Below are positions 13,063 through 16,979 of a stretch of DNA of 16,979 nt, one piece after another. Position 1 is the stretch's first letter; the number at the start of each line of letters is the position of its first letter. Both the position numbers and the translations under genes were made by a program. The stretch covers positions 1 to 16,979 of the forward strand of contig UQRP01000045.1 in NCBI GenBank assembly GCA_900543585.1, read 5' to 3'. This DNA is from an uncultured Prevotella sp. Lineage in GTDB: Bacteria > Bacteroidota > Bacteroidia > Bacteroidales > Bacteroidaceae. The notes under the pieces were generated by a model, which did not search any database, was not told where the DNA came from, and worked only from the letters and a program-made list of their open reading frames with translations.

Positions 13063-15291
13063 ATGACAATGGAAGTAGATTTGACCAAGGAGCTGAAACG
13101 CTATTTCGGCTTCGATAATTTTAAGGGCGACCAGGAGGCTATCATCCGCAATCTCATGGCCGGCAACGACACCTTTGTGCTCATGCCCACCGGTGGTGGC
13201 AAGAGCCTGTGCTATCAGTTGCCGTCGCTGCTCATGGATGGCACGTCGATTGTCGTCTCACCGCTTATCGCGCTGATGAAGAACCAGGTGGATGTCATCA
13301 ACGGTCTGAGCGAGGACGACAGCGTGGCGCATTATCTCAACTCCTCGCTCAACAGGGCTGCCATCAACAGGGTGGAGACCGATGTCAGAGAGGGACGCAC
13401 CAAGCTGCTCTATGTCGCACCGGAGTCGTTGAACAAGGAAGACAACCTTGAGTTCTTCCAGTCGTTCAAGATTTCTTTCATTGCTATCGACGAGGCCCAC
13501 TGCATCTCGGAATGGGGCCACGACTTCCGCCCGGAATACAGAAATATCAAGCCCACCATCGACAAGATTGCCGCCGCACGGGGTGTGGAGCATATACCTA
13601 TCATCGCCCTCACGGCCACGGCGACCGACAAGGTGCGCACCGACATCAAGCGCAACCTTGGCATGCCCGAGGCTCAGGAGTTCAAGAGTTCCTTCAACCG
13701 TCCCAACCTCTACTATGAGGTGCGGCAGAAGGTCAGCGACGAGGATACCGACAGCCAGATCATCCGGTTCATCAAGCAGCATGAGGGCAAGAGTGGCATC
13801 GTCTACTGCCTCTCGCGCAAGAAGGTGGAGGAACTGGCCAAGAAGCTGCGACTCAACGGCTTCCGGGCCGCGGCCTACCATGCCGGCCTCGACAACGAGG
13901 TGCGTACGCAGACACAGGACGACTTCCTCAAAGAGAACATCGACATCATCGTGGCCACCATCGCCTTCGGTATGGGTATCGACAAGCCTGATGTGCGTTT
14001 CGTCATCCACTACGACATCCCCAAGAGCCTGGAGGGCTACTACCAGGAGACGGGACGTGCCGGGCGCGACGGCGGTGAGGGCATCTGCCTGGCTTTCTAT
14101 TCGCCGAAGGACCTGAAGAAGTTGGAGAAGTTCATGGACAACAAGGGTGAGGCTGAGAAGGAGATAGGACGCCAGCTCCTGCAGGAGACCAAGGCCTATG
14201 CCGAGACGGCTGTCTGCCGCCGCAAGGTGCTCCTCAACTACTTCGGTGAGCCTTATGAGCTCGACAACTGCGGCAACTGCGACAACTGCCGGCATCCGAA
14301 GAAATATGTCGAGGCCACCGACGCCCTGGTATGCGTCCTTGAGGCCATCGCTGCCCTCAAAGGTGATTTCGACCAGAATTATGTCATCGACTTCATACGC
14401 GGACGTGCTACCGACAATATCGTCAGCCACGGCCACGAGAAGCTGCCGGAGTTCGGCAACGGACGCGCCATCAACCAGGAGATGCCGAACATCTGGAACC
14501 CTGTCATCCGCCAGGGCATGATAGCGGGGTATATCCGCAAGGACATCGAGCGCTACGGCCTGCTGAAGATCACGGCCATGGGCAAGATGTGGCTTAAGGC
14601 GCCACGGCCCTTCTCTGTGGTCCCTGACCGCGAGTTCGTCGACAGCGACGACGGTGGCGAGGGTGGCACCTCCGCCCTCGACATGGGGCTCTTCGAACAG
14701 CTCAAGGGGCTGCGCCGCGACGTGGCGAAGAAGCACAACCTCCCGCCCTATGTCGTCTTCCAGGACATCTCGCTGACTCAGATGGCGACGAGCTTCCCAG
14801 AGACACTGAAAGACTTGGAGCAGATCCAGGGCGTGGGGCAGGGTAAGGCCCGGAAGTTTGGACAGCCCTTCGTAGACTTCATCAAGAAATACTGTGAGGA
14901 GAACAACATTGAGCGCTCTGACCTCATGCGCGTCATCACGCTGCCCAACAAGTCGAAGCGGAAGCTGAAAATCATCGAGATGATAGACCGCCGCATACCC
15001 CTGGAGGACATCGCCGAGACGCAGAACATCGGCTTCGACGACCTCCTCGACGACATCGAGTCCATCGTCAACAGCGGTATGAAGGTGAACATCGACTATT
15101 ACCTCAACGACGAGGACGTCATCGACCCCGACGAGGTCCAGGACATCCTCGACTACTTCCAGCATAGCGAGACCGACGACATCGATGAGGCCATCGACAC
15201 CGTCGACATCTATGACGACGACGAGGGTCTCACCGCTGAGGAGAAAGCGCGCCTCGTCCTCATCAAGTTCCTGTCGGATAATGGGAATTAG
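13063..15291 (+). CDS. recQ: RecQ-family ATP-dependent DNA helicase
   Basis: This 742-aa 3'-5' helicase acts in recombination and replication-fork repair. Walker A is MPTGGGKS (41-48), the DEAH box is at 143-146, and motif VI QETGRAGRDG is at about 328-337. The RQC zinc site is C385 with C403, C406 and C409 (CGNCDNC). A helical HRDC-like region (AKKHNLPPYVVFQD... IQGVGQGKARKFG) follows at about 560-615. It is longer than E. coli RecQ (609 aa); the C-terminus adds an acidic tail (DDIDEAIDTVDIYDDDEG) of the kind that often recruits partner proteins. A second ATG two codons on (13069) is an equal start candidate. No TAnnTTTG box is seen between the clpX terminator and the start. Confidence 0.94.
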   Translation: MTMEVDLTKELKRYFGFDNFKGDQEAIIRNLMAGNDTFVLMPTGGGKSLCYQLPSLLMDGTSIVVSPLIALMKNQVDVINGLSEDDSVAHYLNSSLNRAAINRVETDVREGRTKLLYVAPESLNKEDNLEFFQSFKISFIAIDEAHCISEWGHDFRPEYRNIKPTIDKIAAARGVEHIPIIALTATATDKVRTDIKRNLGMPEAQEFKSSFNRPNLYYEVRQKVSDEDTDSQIIRFIKQHEGKSGIVYCLSRKKVEELAKKLRLNGFRAAAYHAGLDNEVRTQTQDDFLKENIDIIVATIAFGMGIDKPDVRFVIHYDIPKSLEGYYQETGRAGRDGGEGICLAFYSPKDLKKLEKFMDNKGEAEKEIGRQLLQETKAYAETAVCRRKVLLNYFGEPYELDNCGNCDNCRHPKKYVEATDALVCVLEAIAALKGDFDQNYVIDFIRGRATDNIVSHGHEKLPEFGNGRAINQEMPNIWNPVIRQGMIAGYIRKDIERYGLLKITAMGKMWLKAPRPFSVVPDREFVDSDDGGEGGTSALDMGLFEQLKGLRRDVAKKHNLPPYVVFQDISLTQMATSFPETLKDLEQIQGVGQGKARKFGQPFVDFIKKYCEENNIERSDLMRVITLPNKSKRKLKIIEMIDRRIPLEDIAETQNIGFDDLLDDIESIVNSGMKVNIDYYLNDEDVIDPDEVQDILDYFQHSETDDIDEAIDTVDIYDDDEGLTAEEKARLVLIKFLSDNGN

Positions 15292-15368
15292 GTGTTAGGT
15301 GAGATAGGTGTTAGGTGATGGGTGATAGGTGTTAATGGTATGGCATGCTGTGATAGTTGTTAGGTGTT
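15289..15368 (+). repeat. GGTGTTAGG intergenic repeat, copy 4 (after recQ)
   Basis: TAGGTGTTAGGTG begins with the recQ stop codon itself (15289-15301). Variants follow at 15305-15317, 15326-15337 (TAGGTGTTAATGG type) and 15354-15367 (TAGTTGTTAGGTG). This is the longest cluster of the family in the window. Confidence 0.65.
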
Positions 15369-15386
15369 TTATGCCTCTTTCCACGT

Positions 15387-15417
15387 GGGCAGTTATCCCA
15401 ACTGCCCTCTTTTTTTA
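15387..15417 (+). terminator. Intrinsic terminator of recQ
   Basis: GGGCAGTT (15387-15394) pairs perfectly with AACTGCCC (15400-15407), with a 5-nt loop. It is followed by TCTTTTTTT. Confidence 0.88.
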
Positions 15418-15440
15418 CCTGCGAACAATGTTGTTATGAA

Positions 15441-15526
15441 CGTCAAACAATTGTTAGCCGAATTGCTGACAATTGTTCGCCGAATTGCTGACAATTGTTG
15501 GCCGAATGGCTGACAATTGTTTGACG
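15441..15526. repeat. 22-bp tandem array with inverted flanks (iteron-like)
   Basis: Three full 22-bp units at 15448-15469, 15470-15491 and 15492-15513 begin CAATTGTT, carry GCCGAAT in the middle and end GCTGA. A fourth partial unit starts at 15514. Units 1 and 2 differ by one base; unit 3 differs from them at two or three. Each unit begins with the palindrome CAATTG, spaced two helical turns apart. The array is bracketed by CGTCAAACAATTG (15441-15453) and its exact complement CAATTGTTTGACG (15514-15526). There are no spacers between units, so it is not CRISPR. It lies between the recQ terminator and the AAA+ gene. Confidence 0.85.
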
Positions 15527-15571
15527 ATGTGTTCTTAAAAGCGACGAAATCAGGGAAAAGTCAGCTTTTCT

Positions 15572-15603
15572 TTTGGTGAATTGAGAAATACTTCGTAACT
15601 TGC
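15572..15603 (+). promoter_or_regulatory. Possible promoter of the AAA+ gene
   Basis: TTTG (15572-15575), 20 bp, then TAACTTGC (15596-15603), which departs from TAnnTTTG in its last two bases. It lies about 45 bp after the tandem array and 23 bases before the ATG at 15627, so the array would sit where an upstream operator would be. Confidence 0.45.
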
Positions 15604-15626
15604 GCTGCATATAATATGAAGTGCTT

Positions 15627-16760
15627 ATGACAAGACGATTGAACAACCCCTTTGTGGAGTATGGTTACAAAGGTTCGGAATATTTCTGCGACCGTGAGCA
15701 GGAAACGGCGGAGCTGGTGCGTGACCTGCACAATGAGAGTAATGTGGCGCTTATCTCCCCGCGCCGTTTGGGCAAGTCGGGACTTATCCACCATGTCTTT
15801 GACGTGATGGGGAGAGAGGAGCCCGAGAGCGTCTGTATCTATATTGACATCCTTCACACAAAGAATCAGGCGGAATTTGCACAACTTTTCTTCTCCCGCG
15901 TCATAGCAGCCATGGATACCAATGCTCAGGCTGCCTTGCGTAAGGCAGCGCAATTCTTCAAAGGCATCCGCCCGACGATGAGTTTTGACGAGTTCAATGG
16001 TGCACCGTCTTTCTCCATAGATATTCAGCCGTCACAGGAACGGAGTACCATTGAGCAGACGTTCAGTTATATCGCCCAGTCAGGTAAGAGATGTTACATC
16101 GCTTTTGACGAATTCCAGCAGATCATGGAATATCCTGAGAAAGGAACGGAGGCTTTGCTCCGCTCTTTGATACAGTTCGCTCCCAATGCTTGGTTTATAT
16201 TCTCGGGTAGCCGTCAACATCTGATGACAGAGATGTTCCTCTCAGAAAAGCATCCGTTCTATCTGGCCTCGCAGATGATGTCGTTGGGAACCATCAATGA
16301 GAACAAATATCTTTTATTTGCCAACCGCTTCTTCAAGGAGCAGGGTAGGGAGATCTCGGCAGACGATTTCCATTACCTCTATTCGCTTGTTGACGGCCAG
16401 ACATGGTATGTGCAGGAGATTCTTCACCAGCTCTATGAATTTCCAGCGTCCTCTCTTGACCGTCAGAACATCAACTCGGCAATAGACCGTTTGTTGCAAA
16501 AATGGAGTATCAGCTTCTCCGGGCTCTACCAGGAATTAACCGACAATCAGGCTCGTGTCCTCACTGCTATTGCTTGTGAGGGCCGTGTAAAATCCCCCAT
16601 GGCAAAGGACTTCATGCGGAAATACCGTTTGCCAGCTTTGAGCTCTACGCGCCAGGCCCTGCAGAGCCTCACACAGCAGGAGAAACTCTTCCATGATCAG
16701 AATGGCTACATCGTCTACGACCGTTTCCTCGCCATGTGGCTCAGAAGACTGAAAGAATGA
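15627..16760 (+). CDS. AAA+ ATPase, archaeal-ATPase/Orc-like (PF01637 type), uncharacterised
   Basis: This 377-aa protein has a P-loop in a family-typical variant, SPRRLGKSGL (44-53, K50 and S51), Walker B CYIAFDEFQ (156-164, D161/E162) and a sensor-1-like FIFSGSRQH (191-198). The NNPF opening and these motifs fit the archaeal-type ATPase_2 family, common in Bacteroidales and related to Orc1/Cdc6 and STAND ATPases. The last 75 residues (about 303-377: LTDNQARVLTAIA..., STRQALQSLTQQEKLF...GYIVYDRFLAMWLR) look like a winged helix, suggesting DNA binding. No cellular role is established to my knowledge. A GTG at 15621 is an alternative start two codons earlier. The 22-bp tandem array lies 100 bp upstream. 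No partner gene follows within the window. Confidence 0.8.
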   Translation: MTRRLNNPFVEYGYKGSEYFCDREQETAELVRDLHNESNVALISPRRLGKSGLIHHVFDVMGREEPESVCIYIDILHTKNQAEFAQLFFSRVIAAMDTNAQAALRKAAQFFKGIRPTMSFDEFNGAPSFSIDIQPSQERSTIEQTFSYIAQSGKRCYIAFDEFQQIMEYPEKGTEALLRSLIQFAPNAWFIFSGSRQHLMTEMFLSEKHPFYLASQMMSLGTINENKYLLFANRFFKEQGREISADDFHYLYSLVDGQTWYVQEILHQLYEFPASSLDRQNINSAIDRLLQKWSISFSGLYQELTDNQARVLTAIACEGRVKSPMAKDFMRKYRLPALSSTRQALQSLTQQEKLFHDQNGYIVYDRFLAMWLRRLKE

Positions 16761-16765
16761 CATGG

Positions 16766-16794
16766 GTATTGCCGGTGTCGCCGGCAATACCGGC
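16766..16794. other. Hairpin after the AAA+ gene
   Basis: GTATTGCCGG and CCGGCAATAC pair perfectly around a 5-nt loop (16766-16790), 6 bases after the stop codon. No T-tract follows, so it could protect the 3' end or be a weak terminator. CGGCAATACCGGC (16782-16794) also occurs at 10865-10877. Confidence 0.6.
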
Positions 16795-16906
16795 GCAATG
16801 GATATTTCCCGTGGCACGGATAGGCATATCTGAGCAACTTTTTGGGGGAGAAGAGAGCTTATGAACACGATCCTTTTACAAAAACAAGCAAAACACTTGC
16901 TGTGAT

Positions 16907-16928
16907 GCAAGGGCTGCGCCCTTTGTTT
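16907..16928 (+). terminator. Possible weak terminator
   Basis: CAAGGGC, a TGC loop, then GCCCTTTG, followed by the T-rich TTTCTTCT. No gene clearly ends just before it. The stretch from 16795 to 16906 shows no gene that I can support. Confidence 0.3.
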
Positions 16929-16933
16929 CTTCT

Positions 16934-16979
16934 CCGGTGCCGGCTTGCTCCGAAGCAAGCTTCGGCAAGCCGGCACCGG
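16934..16979. repeat. Large palindrome at the window edge
   Basis: CCGGTGCCGGCTTGC (16934-16948) pairs perfectly with GCAAGCCGGCACCGG (16965-16979). The centre contains a second perfect stem, CGAAGC/GCTTCG (16951-16956 with 16959-16964), and GCTTGC/GCAAGC offers an alternative fold. It reaches the last base of the window, so its full size is unknown. Confidence 0.85.

Noticed and set aside
13258..15165. 635-codon open frame on the minus strand opposite recQ
   Set aside because: A shadow of the GC-rich, codon-biased recQ; its sequence is low-complexity Val/Leu/Asp/His with no domain.
15448..15526. CRISPR-like direct repeats
   Set aside because: The units are contiguous with no spacers, only 22 bp long, and there are no cas genes nearby; an iteron- or operator-like array fits better.
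16860..16904. 14-codon frame starting ATGAACACG
   Set aside because: Too short, with no ribosome-binding site and no family resemblance.
16536..16976. 146-codon minus-strand frame at the right end
   Set aside because: It overlaps the AAA+ C-terminus and runs through the hairpins and palindrome; no recognisable protein features.

Overview
The window looks like chromosomal DNA from a member of the Bacteroidota, most likely Prevotellaceae (Prevotella or Segatella type). Three things suggest this. Several genes are preceded by the Bacteroidota -7 promoter element TAnnTTTG (clpP, tig, lptB, the mlaEF pair, yceD). Most genes lack a clear Shine-Dalgarno sequence. The proteins and gene order (DUF177-rpmF-fabH-era-der; tig-clpP-clpX-recQ) are those I recall from Bacteroidales. 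The genus is an inference from memory; no database was searched.

Layout. 1-219: a terminator from an upstream gene and an AT-rich inverted-repeat spacer. 220-1377: a membrane sensor histidine kinase with no response regulator beside it. 1497-5741: a forward core block of DUF177/YceD, L32 (rpmF), FabH, Era and Der, linking ribosome assembly with fatty-acid initiation. 5823-6227: a small lipoprotein. 6265-6593, reverse: a 48-aa small gene overlapping by 4 bp a truncated reading frame. I read the pair as the remnant of a two-gene accessory module. 6698-8211, reverse: an MlaFE-type lipid ABC transporter. 8342-9265: LptB-type ATPase, divergent from mlaE. 9402-13005: trigger factor, ClpP and ClpX, i.e. 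nascent-chain folding followed by the ClpXP protease. 13063-15291: RecQ helicase. 15441-16760: a 22-bp tandem array with inverted flanks followed by an uncharacterised AAA+ ATPase with a likely C-terminal winged helix. 16761-16979: structured non-coding DNA ending in a large palindrome cut by the window edge.

Most genes are conserved housekeeping functions in protein synthesis and quality control, envelope lipid and LPS transport, and DNA repair. The unusual content lies in the spaces and accessory genes: (a) the AAA+ ATPase with its iteron-like array; (b) the decayed small-gene/truncated-gene pair; (c) a short GGTGTTAGG repeat family that sits right after stop codons of four genes; (d) a seven-unit 9-bp tandem expansion inside era, encoding Lys/Gln-x-x tripeptides right after the NKID motif. 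Starts were moved downstream of the longest open frame for yceD, the lipoprotein, mlaE, clpP and the AAA+ gene, using promoter position, signal peptide or family N-terminus.
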